A DNA stretch of 64,000 nt from Homalodisca vitripennis (Eukaryota > Arthropoda > Insecta > Hemiptera > Cicadellidae): NCBI RefSeq assembly GCF_021130785.1, contig NC_060207.1:197420001-197484000 (forward strand), given 5' to 3'. Position 1 is the stretch's first letter; each line of letters opens with the position of its first letter. The notes under the pieces are model-generated. The model saw only the letters and a list, made by a program, of their open reading frames with translations, searched no databases and had not been told where the DNA came from. The translations under genes and the position numbers were made by a program. Shown piece by piece: positions 50,286-62,494 of this stretch.

Positions 50286-53200
50286 GAGCTATCGTACACA
50301 CTTGATTGAACCGACCTTGTCACTCGCCTGCTTAACGTTTACGTCGGACCAATCTGTATTCATTGCGTGTTTTACCTTTGAGCTATCGTACACACTTGAT
50401 TGAACCGACCTTGTCACTCGCATGCTTAACGTCTACGTCGGACCAATCTGTATTCATTGCGTGTTTTACCTTTGAGCTATCGTACACACTTGATTGAACC
50501 GACCTTGTCACATCACATGCTTAACGTCTACGTTGGACCAACCTCTAATCATTGCGTGTTTTACCGTTTAAGCTATCGTACACACTTGATTAAACCGACC
50601 TTGTCACTCGCCTGCTTAACGTCTACGTCGGACCAATCAGTATTCATTGCGTGTTTTACCTTTAAGCTATCGTACACACTTGATTGAACCGACCTGGTCA
50701 CTCGCCTACTTAACGTTTTACGTCGGACCAATCTGTATTCATTGCGTGTTTTACCTTTTGAGCTATCGTACACACTTGATTGAAACCGACCTTGTCACTC
50801 GCATGCTTAACGTCTCCATTGGACCAATACGTATTCATTGCGTGTTTTACCTTTTAAGCTATCGTACACACTTGATTGAACCGACTTTGTCATTCGCCTG
50901 CTTAAAGTTTACGTCGGACCAATCTGTATTCATTGCGTGTTTTACCTTTGAGCTATCGTACACACTTGATTGAACCGAACTTGTCACTCGCCTGCTTAAA
51001 GTCAACGTTGGACGAATCTGTATTCATTGCGTGTTTTACATTTGAGCTATCGTACACACTTGATTGAACCGGACCTTGTCACTCGGCCTGCTTAAAGTCA
51101 ACGTTGAACAAATCTGTATTCATTGCGTGTTTTACATTTGAGCTATCGTACACACTTGATTGAACCGACCTTGTCCACTCGCCTGCTTAAACGTCTACGT
51201 CGGACCAATCTGTATTCATTGCGAGTTTTACCTTTGAGCTAACGTACACACTTGATTGAACCGACCTTGTCACATCACATGCTTAACGTCTACGTTGGAC
51301 CAACCTCTAATCATTGCGTGTTTTACCTTTAAGCTATCGTACACACTTGATTGAACCGGACCTTGTCACTCACACCTGCTTAACGTCTACGTCGGACCAA
51401 TCTGTATTCATTGCGTGTTTTACCTTTAAGCTATCGTACACACTTGATTGAACCGACCTTGTCACTCGCCTGCTTAACGTCTACGTCGGGACTAATCAGT
51501 ATTCATTGCGTGTTTTTACCTTTAAGCTATCGTACACACTTGATTGAACCGAACTTGTCACTCGCCTGCTTAAAGTCAACGTTGGACAAATCTGTATTCA
51601 TTGCGTGTTTTACATTTGAGCTATCGTACACACTTGATTGAACCGACCTTGTCACTCGCCTGCTTAAAGTCAACGCTTGAACAAATCTGTATTCATTGCG
51701 TGTTTTACATTTGAGCTATCGTACACACTTGATTGAACCGACCTTGTCACTCGCCTGCTTAACGTCTACGTCGGACCAATCTGTATTCATTGCGTGTTTT
51801 ACCTTTGAGCTAACGTACACACTTGATTGAACCGACCTTGTCACATCACATGCTTAACGTCTACGTTGGACCAACCTCTAATCATTGCGTGTTTTACCTT
51901 TAAGCTATCGTACACACTTGATTAAACCGACCTTGTCACTCGCCTGCTTAACGTCTACGTCGGACCAATCTGTATTCATTGCGTGTTTTTACCTTTAAGC
52001 TATCGTACACACTTGATTGAACCGACCTTGTCACTCGCCTGCTTAACGTCTACGTCGGACTAATCAGTATTCATTGCGTGTTTTTACCTTTAAGCTATCG
52101 TACACACTTGATTGAACCGAACTTGTCACTCGCCTGCTTAAAGTCAACGTTTGGACAAATCTGTATTCATTGCGTGTTTTTACATTTGAGCTATCGTACA
52201 CACTTGATTGAACCGACCTTGTCACTCGCCTGCTTTAAAGTCAACGTTGAACAAATCTGTAATTCATTGCGTGTTTTACATTTGAGCTATCGTACACACT
52301 TGATTGAACCGACCTTGTCACTCGCCCTGCTTAACGTCTACGTCGGACCAATCTGTATTCATTGCGTGTTTTACCTTTGAGCTAACGTACACACTTGATT
52401 GAACCGACCTTGTCACATCACATGCTTAACGTCTACGTTGGACCAACCTCTAATCATTGCGTGTTTTACCTTTAAGCTATCGTACACACTTGATTGAACC
52501 GACCTTGTCACTCACCTGCTTAACGTCTACGTGTCGGACCAATCTGTATTCATTGCGTGTTTTACCTATAAGCTATCGTACACACTTGATTGAAACCGAC
52601 CTTGTCACTCGCCTGCTTAAACGTCTACGTCGGACTAATCAGTATTCATTGCGTGTTTTACCTTTAAGCATCGTACACACTTGATTGAACCGAACTTGTC
52701 ACTCGCCTGCTTAAAGTCAACGTTGGACAAATCTGGTATTCATTGCGTGTTTTACATTTGAGCTATCGTACACACTTGATTGAACCGACCCTTGTCACTC
52801 GCCTGCTTAAAGTCAACGTTGAACAAATCTGTATTCATTGCGTGTTTTACATTTGAGCTATCGTACACACTTGATTGAACCGACCTTGTCACTCGCCTGC
52901 TTACCGTCTACGTCGGACCAATCTGTATTCATTGCGTGTTTTTACCTTTGAGCTAACGTACACACTTGATTGAACCGACCTTGTCACATCACATGCTTAA
53001 CGTCTACGTTGGACCAACCTCTAATCTAATCATTGCGTGTTTTTACCTTTAAGCTATCGTACACACTTGATTAAACCGACCTTGTCACTCGCCTGCTTAA
53101 CGTCTACGTCGGACCAATCTGTATTCATTGCGTGTTTTACCTTTAAGCTATCGTACACACTTGATTGAACCGACCTTGTCACTCGCCTGCTTAACGTCTA

Positions 53201-54430
53201 CGTCGGACTAATCAGTATTCATTGCGTGTTTTACCTTTAAGCTATCGTACACATTGATTGAAACCGACCTGGTCACATCGCCTGCTTAACGTTTACGTCG
53301 GACCAATCTGTATTCATTGCGTGTTTTACCTTTGAGCTATCGTACACACTTGATTGAACCGAACTTGTCACTCGCCTGCTTAAAGTCAACGTCGGACCAA
53401 TCTGTATTCATTGCGTATTTTATCTTTGAGCTATCGTACACACTTTATTGAACCGACTTGTCACTCGCCTGCTTAACGTATACGTCGGACCAATCTGTAT
53501 TCATTGCGTGTTTTACCTTTGAGCTATCGTACACACTTGATTGAACCGACCTTTGTCACTCGCCTGCTTAACGTCTACGTCGGACTAATCAGTATTCATT
53601 GCGTGTTTTACCTTTAAGCTATCGTACACACTTGATTGAACGACCTGGTCACTCGCCTGCTTAACGTTTACGTCGGACCAATCTGTATTCATTGCGTGTT
53701 TTACCTTTGAGCTATCGTACACACTTGATTGAACCGAACTTGTCACTCGCCTGCTTAAAGTCAAACGTCGGACCAATCTGTATTCATTGCGTGTTTTATA
53801 TTTGAGCTATCGTACACACTTTATTGAACCGACCTTGTCACTCGCCTGCTTAACGTATACGTCGGACCAATCTGTATTCATTGCGTGTTTTACCTTTGAG
53901 CTATCGTACACACTTGATTGAACCGACCTTGTCACTCGCCTGCTTAACGTATACGTCGGAACAATCTGTATTCATTGCGTGTTTTACCTTTGAGCTATCG
54001 TACACACATGATTGAACCGACCTTATCACTCGCCTGCTTAACGTCTACGTCGTACCAATCTGTATTCATTGCGTATTTTACCTTTGAGCTATCGTACACA
54101 CTTGATTGAACCGACCTTGTCACTCGCCTGCTTAACGTCTACGTCGGACCAATCTGTATTCATTGCCTGTTTTACCTTTGAGCTATCGTACACACTTGAT
54201 TGAACCGACCTTGTCACTCGCCTGCTTAAACGTCTACTTCGGACCAATCTGTATTCATTGCGTGTTTTACCTTTGAGCTATCGTACACACTTAATTGAAC
54301 CGACCTTGTCACTCGCCTGCTTAACGTATACGTCGGACCAATCTGTATTCATTGCGTGTTTTACCTTTAAGCTATCGTACTGTACACACTTGATTGGCCT
54401 GCTTAACATCTACGTCGGACCAATCTTTAT
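50286..54430. repeat. 94-bp satellite array, about 44 monomers
   Basis: Monomers begin AGCTATCGTACACACTTGAT and end ATTCATTGCGTGTTTTACC. Starts at 50286, 50380 and 50474 set the 94-bp period. The monomer is about 46 percent GC with seven CpG sites, against an AT-rich background. A variant with CACATCACATGC occurs at 50509, 51271, 51842, 52414 and 52985; the last four are 571-572 bp apart, giving a six-monomer higher-order repeat. From about 53200 the pattern shifts to a four-monomer unit (CGGACTAATCAG at 53206 and 53583). The final monomer is rearranged and the array ends near 54430. Open frames inside it follow from the repeat and are not genes. Confidence 0.97.
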
Positions 54431-54456
54431 TATTTGTAGACCAATCTATTAACGTA

Positions 54457-54467
54457 GAGCCGAGGAA
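54457..54467 (-). repeat. Inverted repeat flanking the satellite, right
   Basis: GAGCCGAGGAA lies about 26 bp after the last satellite monomer and is the exact reverse complement of 50266-50276. Confidence 0.7.
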
Positions 54468-55978
54468 TTCGTCCATTGAGAGAAAGTCCAGTTGCCATAA
54501 TCTAACGATAGAGTTATTACAAGTTACTCGTAGGTGCATTACTCCATTTCGAAGACGTTGAAGGAGGTAAATGTACACACAAAAGAAAATTATATACTGC
54601 TCCAAATACGGTTACAAGTGTACAAGTTTAACTTTGGTTTGTTCTGTGCTTATGACTTATAATATTATCAGATTAAATTAAACAAGCTCAAAATTCTAAC
54701 ATAGCACGCTTCTGTGGTATCAACGCAGCCTTTAATACGAAATAATTTTACTGAAATGTATACCCGTATGTTTTTATTTAATAATCAAATAACATAAAAA
54801 TAATCAAATTATATTTTTTTTAAGACTGTACTTTATGATGTTGTTTATTTGGTAAACGTCTTCACTTTGAATCCACTTCTAGGTATTAAACCATTACAGA
54901 AGTACATTATTTACTGATTAAGATACTTAACGGTTTAAACTAATGGTTTACTTTAGAAACACACAGGTAATGCTTACTGTTAGTGCAGGTTTATAATACT
55001 TTTAAATATCTTATAGATTACAAACCTGCTCAATTAAATAATTAATATGAAATTTTCATTCACCTTTGGGGCTGGAACAAGTTTTTATATCCATTTTGCC
55101 TAGAATGGCAAACGCCTAGAAATCTTACCTATATGTGATAAAATTTGCATTAAACGTTATTTCGATATAAGCAACATTGATTTTGTTGATGTTAATTTCA
55201 ATAAATAGGACTTTACTGAGTTAAAGCTTATTTTTACATTGGCCTTATAGGTTGCAATGACAGCGGCTGGAAGATTGGAGAATGCATAAATTTGTAAGCA
55301 AATGAATAGACTCAAATGAAATTTTAACATCATATTTAGTAATATGTGTAGCTTGAAATGACTTGAAATTCTTATTGCAACATTGGCGAAGCTTTTAACG
55401 CGACACAAGGTGTGCGATTTACTCAATGGGATTTGCCATATTGTGAATGAAAATGTTTATATATTTACTATGAGTAACAATGATATTAATGAGAACATTT
55501 CAAATTAAATACATTTTAAAACTAAATACGACATCCTAACACTTTACATAGTAGCACAAAGGAATGACGTTCAACGTTCAAACTTCATATTCAACCTCAG
55601 CGAAAACGTTTTAGAAGACACGTGGTGTAACCTACTTCTAACCAAGTCTATGAAATATACGTTTTAATATGTTTCAAAATGTTTGTACAGACTGTCTTCC
55701 ACAAAACCATTGGTCTTTTTACAAAGAACTATCGATAACATGGTTTAAATAACAATATGAGATTAATAAAAATTAATATTAATTTACTAATCGTCTTGAT
55801 TAGAACAACTTTTACGGGTTTCACTTGTGAATTGTTCTAAATTAATTTTAAGAAGTGAATGAAATATTAGTTATGGTTACTCAATCATTCAATTTGGACT
55901 TGAAATCAGTATAGAATATACATTCTAAATATTTATCCAAAATCCAACCGTAACCAATTCCTCTGTAGATTTTCAGAT

Positions 55979-55983
<5 letters not shown>
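54468..55983. other. AT-rich sequence, no gene seen
   Basis: CCAGTTGCCATAAT at 54488 resembles CCAGTTGCTATAAT at 50152 on the other side of the array. A minus-strand frame at 55157-55426 has no recognisable domain. Confidence 0.45.

Positions 55984-56027
<44 letters not shown>
55984..56027. repeat. (AT)n microsatellite
   Basis: This is a 44-bp alternating AT tract. It lies about 340 bp upstream of the candidate first exon at 56369. Confidence 0.95.
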
Positions 56028-56030
<3 letters not shown>

Positions 56031-56368
56031 AAAATAATGCTTTTAACAATGAATGCCGCATGTTCTAAACTAACATTGATATAAGCAAACAACGCCAGTA
56101 GCTGCTGACGTAGCAGCAGACAAGTTGAATAACGACCAGTATAGAGTGTCACTGTCAAGCACGATCGCAAAAATTAATATTCTACGACTGTTCCTACATT
56201 TGTCAATGTAGTGTCCGGTTCCCGCACTGGACTAAAGTGGTAGTGACATCGTTTCATGGGCACACATTTCCTCTCCCACGGAACCGAGTATCAATCTTCA
56301 TTACCCACACGTCGTGTAGCGTTCGCAAACAGTTATTAAATTATACTTTCATTTGTCTTTTAACAAGT

Positions 56369-56393
56369 ATGAGCGACTTGTCAGCTCTTCAAC
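56369..56393 (+). CDS. Candidate first coding exon, very uncertain
   Basis: ATG at 56369 in the context AACAAGTATGAG opens a frame reading MSDLSALQ, and GTAAGT begins at 56394. The 200 bp upstream is less AT-rich than its surroundings and could be 5' untranslated sequence, but I see no clear core promoter. The frame also stays open through the donor for a further ten codons, so splicing is not forced. It is not recognised as any family. Confidence 0.15.
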
Positions 56394-56425
56394 GTAAGTT
56401 AGCTGATTCCCTTGACAACGCATAA

Positions 56426-57269
56426 CTTCAGTGCCAATATTAATCTCATCCCAACTATGAACTAAGTTTCCTTTACACGCTGAGAAACAAATTGTCATAC
56501 ATTTAACCACACCCAACTTCGATTTTCCATCACCTTTCAAATTAGTTACGAAGTTAGTACTTTACTCTTTATCCATGTAAATAATGATTATAATTGCGAA
56601 CTAGTCATAGTGTTTTTTGTTTTGAAAATGATGCATCATGGTCCTTATGCACAATATTTTGTGACTGGTAAAATACTGTCATACCATTTTTTATTCTTTC
56701 GTTGTTATTCATTGAGGAGTTAATATTAAAATCCTCTGAAACGTTTGAAATGAGAGCTGAATACCCTTACATTCTTTTCCATTATTTCCTACGATATTAA
56801 AAAACATAAATGAAGTAACAGTTAAAATATGAATTTAAAACTGTCTAAACAAAGCAACATCTACTCGCAAAAATAGTATAAGCTCTCAAAATATATTTCA
56901 GATAGTAGGCTACTTAAAACCCGCTGATACTACGTAGATATCACTTATAACTGCATTTGTTCGTTATATATCAAGTGAAAACACTCAGGTAAATAAATAA
57001 ACGGAAGAGGATATATGTTCAAAACCTATAATAATAGATAAGCAAAATATGTAAAACTACAATTTTAACACAACTACGAACTGAGTCTACAAGTTTTGCT
57101 ACGTTCTACGAAAGCCCTAATAGAAACCTGCATTATTATCAAACTTTATGTTGGGTATATAAAAATAAACTGATAAAGCAGATTACCGCAGAATAATTAA
57201 TATCTTACTAACCAATACACAAAAAAATAACGCTTAAGTGTCATATGATTATAGTGAAGTCTGTTTACA
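56426..57269. other. AT-rich sequence, no gene seen
   Basis: Only short frames and low-complexity sequence are present. Confidence 0.5.
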
Positions 57270-57535
57270 AATTTGTTTATTCTATGAGTTTATCGTTGTC
57301 ATCATGGTCACCTATAACACCAATGTAAATACACTCTCTGCCACTCCCCGAAATACCTTGTAATGGCATGTATAATTATCATACTCGACGTTTCTGATAT
57401 TCAAATGGAGTTCCATTCAAAATTTCAAGTAATTAGGTCAGTTTGTTTTTGAAATATCCTGCAAATATACACAGAGACAGAAACTAAATTTGCCTGCCTT
57501 TCAATTTGATAGGCTTCGATTACGCTTATGCAAGA
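57270..57535 (+). repeat. Copy of the 'CGCTCAGCC' dispersed family
   Basis: This begins TTGTTTATTCTATG, then ATCGTTGTCATCATGGTCACC and ATAACACCAATGTAAATA, then CATACTCGACG, CAAAATTTCAAG, TTGAAATATCCTGCAAATA and CACAGAGACAG, and ends GATAGGCTTCGATTACGC. It is the clearest copy of the family's right-hand two thirds. Confidence 0.6.
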
Positions 57536-59690
57536 AAATAGTTGAAGGAATTTGCATTAACTTGCATTCAGCAATGGATAAGTCCCGCACGGTTAGAAGT
57601 TATACTGGTGTTGGTATAATAGCGTGTTCAACACTCATAATTTAACTGACAGTGAGATATTTATGGTGTTTATCATAGTAATAGCTAACTGTAAAATATC
57701 TATGCAAGGTGTCTAGCACCTCGAAGTTATATAGATTATGTGTATACATAAATATAAGCCGAGTAAATCGTGATTAATCTGTTTAATCTGCTAAGGCACT
57801 TCTAATAACGATCAGCCTTATAAAGACTTGGCTATCTTCACTCCTCTTTAATGTTTATACTTTTAATTAGGAATCTCTTCCCTTACGTATACTCTGGTAG
57901 GTAAACGTGACTCTGACGGGCTAATTAACTATTTAAAAGTTTAAAAGATAGCCTGAACGTAAAAAGATTATTAAGAATTTTCAAAACTGTTATTAGATAA
58001 TATATAGTTATCAGTTACTTATTTTTTAAGAAGAGCTTCAATAAATAGGACAAATATTATACGTTTCTCAATGCTAATGGGTATTGCTACATTTTGAGCA
58101 GGAAGAAAATTTGTCGAACGATATATTTTTCTTTAAAATCACGTTTACTAGCTATCACTAAATTTCTAGTTGGGTTAGGATATTTTGTACAGGTGAAAGT
58201 TACAGTTTGCCCTTTATTGAACCCGAATATACTTGTACTATATTTAATTAGTTTATTTTAGGCAATACGAATATTTAGTTAATAGGCTTTACAAATGATC
58301 GCTTCGCCTGGTACTTCAAAAGGGCAAATAAAAAACTAACTTTTTAATAAGGTATTTTTTATTAGCATTTAATAGAAAAAGTTACTATAAATGCTGTTTG
58401 GTAACAGAAATTAAGTATTGTGAATTGTATAAAAATACTTTTGGAGAAATATGCAATGGTGTTTGTTTTTTTTTTAATATTGTAATATTATATATGGTAG
58501 TCGCTGACATATCTACAAGTGAGCTTTGTGTAGGCACTGATTTGAAACTTAAAATACATAACTGATTTATTTGTTTTGAAACAAGTAAAACTAAATTAAC
58601 GTTATAATCATATGCCTTCAACCCTTCAATCAATAGGCTCAAAGTCATGACTACAATATAAAACTATTTTCCTAGTTATTTTCCGGCGATCTTATTCAAA
58701 GTGTGTAAGTTCTATTTCCGTATAAAGTTTAAAGTTAGTCAGTTTGAAATTGAAGGAGTTAACCTTTTCATTTGTAATTTTTACTTCTATTTGTTATTTA
58801 TTCAATGTGTGCTACCATTAATGTTTGAGGACTACCAAAATACACCATACCTCTAGTGTAGTGTAGTGTTATAAGTACTACAAATATATTTGAATAAGGA
58901 CCACAGTAAATAATACTTTTTATGGCCCATCCACCTTAAACTACGGCACAAAGCACAATACCCTCCCTACTTTAACACCCGAGAGGTTAGCATGATGCTA
59001 ACTACGTACAAACACGAAACGCCTGACGTTAATTGTAGTACACACGCTCGCCCTTGACAAGTACAAGAATATAATCTTAGAATGTAAATAATACGTCCTG
59101 GTACTGATGCGATATCGTGTACTTACGAGATCGTAGTTCTGCGGTTCGGAAGTATGATAGTTATGGTCAGTTACTTTCCAGAATAGTACAAATTATGTAC
59201 TGTTTCCTCTGCATTCCGTGAATATAAGTTGCTGAAAAAACTATATATGATAAATTGACCTTATAAATAATACGTAAGTTACATCATTCGTAAGTACAAA
59301 ACGTTAGGTTACCACATTTTACCACGCGTTCCAATATTTTATATCATGAAAGAAGTGATTGCGTTACATAATGGTTGTTCTATTTTGTATATTTGGCCTA
59401 TATATGTATATATTTCTCCCCCCACCCCCCCCCCCCCATCACCCAAACATATGTTGTACTCTAATATAGTTTTTTATTATATTTAATCAAACAAATTATA
59501 TTCAATGAGTCTTAAAAATGGACGACATTGTCAGTTTTTGTCCTAATACAATTTTTTTATTAATCTTAAGTTTAATGGAAAAGTAACCAGCTAAAGAAGT
59601 AATGATTATTATTTTATCTGCTAATTTAAAAATTGACTGGATAAAAAAATATATTACTGAGCATTTTCATTTGTAAAACATTCTTGCGAA
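57536..59690. other. AT-rich sequence, no gene seen
   Basis: A C-tract at 59418-59437 is the only notable simple sequence. A GC-richer patch at about 58925-59060 is closed in all frames. Confidence 0.45.
59418..59437. repeat. Poly-C tract
   Basis: Twenty bases, all C but one A, directly after a TA-rich stretch. The minus strand is a G-tract that could fold into a quadruplex. Homopolymers of this kind are also error-prone in assemblies. Confidence 0.9.
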
Positions 59691-59752
59691 GGAAACAGGA
59701 TTTTTCTGGACATTTGCCATCGTTCAGTGAAACAAGAAATCAGTAATACTAC

Positions 59753-59785
59753 TTTTCGAGATCTGCAATCTGATCTCTTCTTTAG
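59753..59785 (-). ncRNA. Hammerhead-like core motif, left arm, damaged
   Basis: On the minus strand the motif reads CTAAAGA, a stem-loop with GATC-type pairing, then GAAAA. The A in place of the third-position G of CTGANGA hits a core base that is invariant in active hammerheads, so this copy should be inactive if the family is real. Confidence 0.3.
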
Positions 59786-59980
59786 GTAAATAACTAACCT
59801 AGTACATAATTACAAACTAGATTAAAATAAACAAATCATGTGACGTGTATTCTGTAGTTCAGTTTTAATGATTAATACTTAAAAATGGTTGTGATACCTG
59901 ACTTAGGCGTGCCAGAACGCTTTGGTATGATTTATTTATTTTAACCTAGTTTGTAATTATGTATTAGGTTAGTTATTTAC

Positions 59981-60013
59981 CTGAAGAAGAGATCGGATTG
60001 CAGATCTCGAAAC
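59981..60013 (+). ncRNA. Hammerhead-like core motif, right arm
   Basis: CTGAAGA, AGAGATC, loop, GATCTC, then GAAAC, followed by GTACTGTT. The core is intact and the stem pairs over six bases. A GTT 5 bp after GAAAC could serve as the NUH cleavage triplet with a very short stem III, but stem I pairing with the upstream ATTTAC is poor. Confidence 0.35.
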
Positions 60014-60126
60014 GTACTGTTACCGATTCTTGTTTCACTGAACGATGGCAAATGTCCGGAAAAATCCTGTTTTCTTCACAATCCTTCCATCGTCAAAAAT
60101 AACCTTCAAACAAGAATTCTTGCGAA

Positions 60127-62494
60127 CCTGCTTCAAAATGTTATCATGGGCAATGATGTTGTCAACGTAAAAGGAGTATAATAGAAAATGTATAAAGAAA
60201 TTATTTTTTTATTAAGGGAGTTGTAAACTAATATGGTTAATTTATTTTGTTCGGTGGAATGGTAAGTATTTTTTTACGTTCTGTTAGTTTCTTTTTAATA
60301 CAAATTTATTGGTTTATTTTGGTTTAAAGACAAGGTTAAAATTTCACGACTACTTTACATAGAACTGCTATAAATACAAAACTTTGAAAATTATTGATCT
60401 TATTAGTTACAAATTTTTAGTAAAAGATAGGCATGTTTATTGGCATGGCTTTTTAACTAGTATGGGTTAATCAGCAGAACCTATAGAAAGTAAACTGATT
60501 GTTCCAAAAATTTAAAATTATTATTAAAGTTAAAATTTTCCCTAGTTTCCCTTCCTCCCAGTCCCGCCCCACCTGTTATCGACAGAATACTGCTAAGTCA
60601 CGGCTTAAAGTGGCGGACACAGGCTATAAATTATCACAGGTTACGACCTGCCATTGCGGTCAGGTTCCACAGTTTGAGGTTATGTCCTCCATGCGTTTTC
60701 ACTGGTGAACAATATTACGATGTGAATGGTTATACCTGTTTTTCCTTGGCTATAGAACTCGTGAATATGTTGTTCGAAATTGAGATATATTTAAAGATAC
60801 CTTTTGAAGAAAACAGAAATTTCTATAGGTTCAATATTATATATTTTATTATTATTATTTATAATAATATTCTTGTATATTATATTATTATTGAATATAT
60901 ATTATAACTGTGTCAATAAATAATTTTACAAGATTAAAAATACTGTTTTTCACAGTTTTTGAAGCATAGAATATTTTTAAATGCAACCATTTTTTCCAAC
61001 AATTGCTAGGGAATGGAGTTTTCATAGAATATTTTTCAAACCTATTTATTGAGTTATGTACAGTTTGAAAATGTTCGGTACATAAATAGGCAAATAATAT
61101 AAAATCAAACGTTTAAACCTCATCGTGGGACATCCGTATATTACATATAAATATTATTGTTATTTATTTAAATAAGTATAATCAATAAGTTTGTACATGC
61201 AATACTTTTTTTTAATTCGTCTGGTACAATTTGGTTTAATTGAGATTTTATTCTCATTCAAAATTTATTACAATACAGACATTTGTGGAATATGTCTATT
61301 TTATATTAGCAAATAAAACAAGGAGCGGCGAAATTATACTGTAAACTGTCAATTTAGATTCTGGCTAATTTATCAATGCTTTGATTACGTTTTAATGTTA
61401 TTTTCTATGCTTAACCCTGTGTATAATCTGTGACAACTGAAGAAAAGAGCAGATTACAATCCTCGACACGTTATCTTTATTGATTGTAACATACCGATGG
61501 AAATTGTCCAAATTTCTTTTATTATATAGTGGTACTTCTCATATAAAATATTAAATATTTAAAAGACCATGTAGTGTCACATATACTGTTTTACAACTAT
61601 TAAAATAGCTCCACACAAGATGGTTATATTGTATTGATGGTCAATTAGTTTTGAAGTATTTGATAAGCATTTTTATCGATCTTCATTAACAGGTTGGAAG
61701 ATTGTATAAAAAATTATGCTTTATACTGAACAGCAAAGCACAGTTGAATACGACTGTATAGACGGAATTATTCATTACATTAGTGATCAAAGTGATATTC
61801 GCTTATATGTATTCAGCATTGTAAACCAAAGCAGTATTTGTGTTACTTGGGTGGGTATTTCGTGTTCAGATAGAATTGCGAGGGGTTGCATGTACAGATC
61901 AAGAGGCGATTGTTGACTTTAGGTCAATAGCTGTCATTATGTGGAATTATACGGCAAATACCAAATTGTAAGATCCTCTGTTATTACTTTTGCAAAATTC
62001 AGTACTTCAAAGTGTTGATATTTTTCTGGTTTAAGAACCATTTACCTTATAGTATAGTTTAGTTTTGTTTTCACATCGCCGTATATTATATGTTAATTTA
62101 TGTTATATTTAGATTTATACATACGTTACAAAGTCTAAAATAATTTAAACAGTAAAGCTGTTCATATTTTAAAACCTATAAATGCAAAAGTATGGGTTTT
62201 AAAAGAAAATTATAGAATACATACTAAATACTTTTGAAATGTTATCCTCACACCCACCAACTCCGTTTCTGTTACAAAACGTAACAAATCGTAAATAAGT
62301 CAATAAATACTATTAGACTATGGGTCAAAGGTAAAAAGAAACACACGAAAAAAGCGTAGAATTAGCCGTAGTTTGTATTAATCAAATGTTTAGTTTACTA
62401 TAATTCTACATATTTATTTCAAAAACACTCTTTATAATAATTACAGGATAATGGCGATACTGCTTTATTCGTAAATTGAATTTCAATAGACAGC
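60127..62494. other. AT-rich sequence with a diverged palindromic-family fragment
   Basis: At 61437-61469 CTGAAGA is followed by GAG, a loop, CCTCGACAC, and about 30 bp later CCGATGGAAATTGTCC, which follows the order of the palindromic family. The patch at 60540-60710 is richer in GC but has no supported coding sequence. The short frame at 61716-61916 is not recognised. Confidence 0.4.

Larger units (their letters stand above)
59691..60115. mobile_element. Palindromic dispersed element, 60-kb copy, with 11-bp target duplication
   Basis: Arms of about 151 bp (59688-59838 and 59927-60077) are reverse complements with few mismatches, around an 88-bp centre that is not shared with the 3-kb copy. 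The right side continues past the arm through AATCCTTCCATCGTCAAAAA. ATTCTTGCGAA occurs at 59680-59690 and 60116-60126 and fits a target-site duplication. Inverted partial copies with short, variable duplications are typical of Penelope-like retroelements, and these are known to carry hammerhead motifs; the assignment is inferred, as no coding sequence is present. Confidence 0.75.

Noticed and set aside
50286..54430. CRISPR array
   Set aside because: The repeats are contiguous 94-bp monomers without unique spacers, in a eukaryotic context.
50457..54452. Open frames reading RVLPLSYRTHLIEPTLSLAC repeatedly
   Set aside because: They are translations of the 94-bp satellite. The period is not a multiple of three and indels break every frame, so selection for protein is not supported.
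50152..54501. CCAGTTGCYATAAT on both sides of the satellite as a target duplication
   Set aside because: One mismatch, unequal distances from the array (about 120 and 58 bp), and position outside the inverted pair make it more likely a coincidence.
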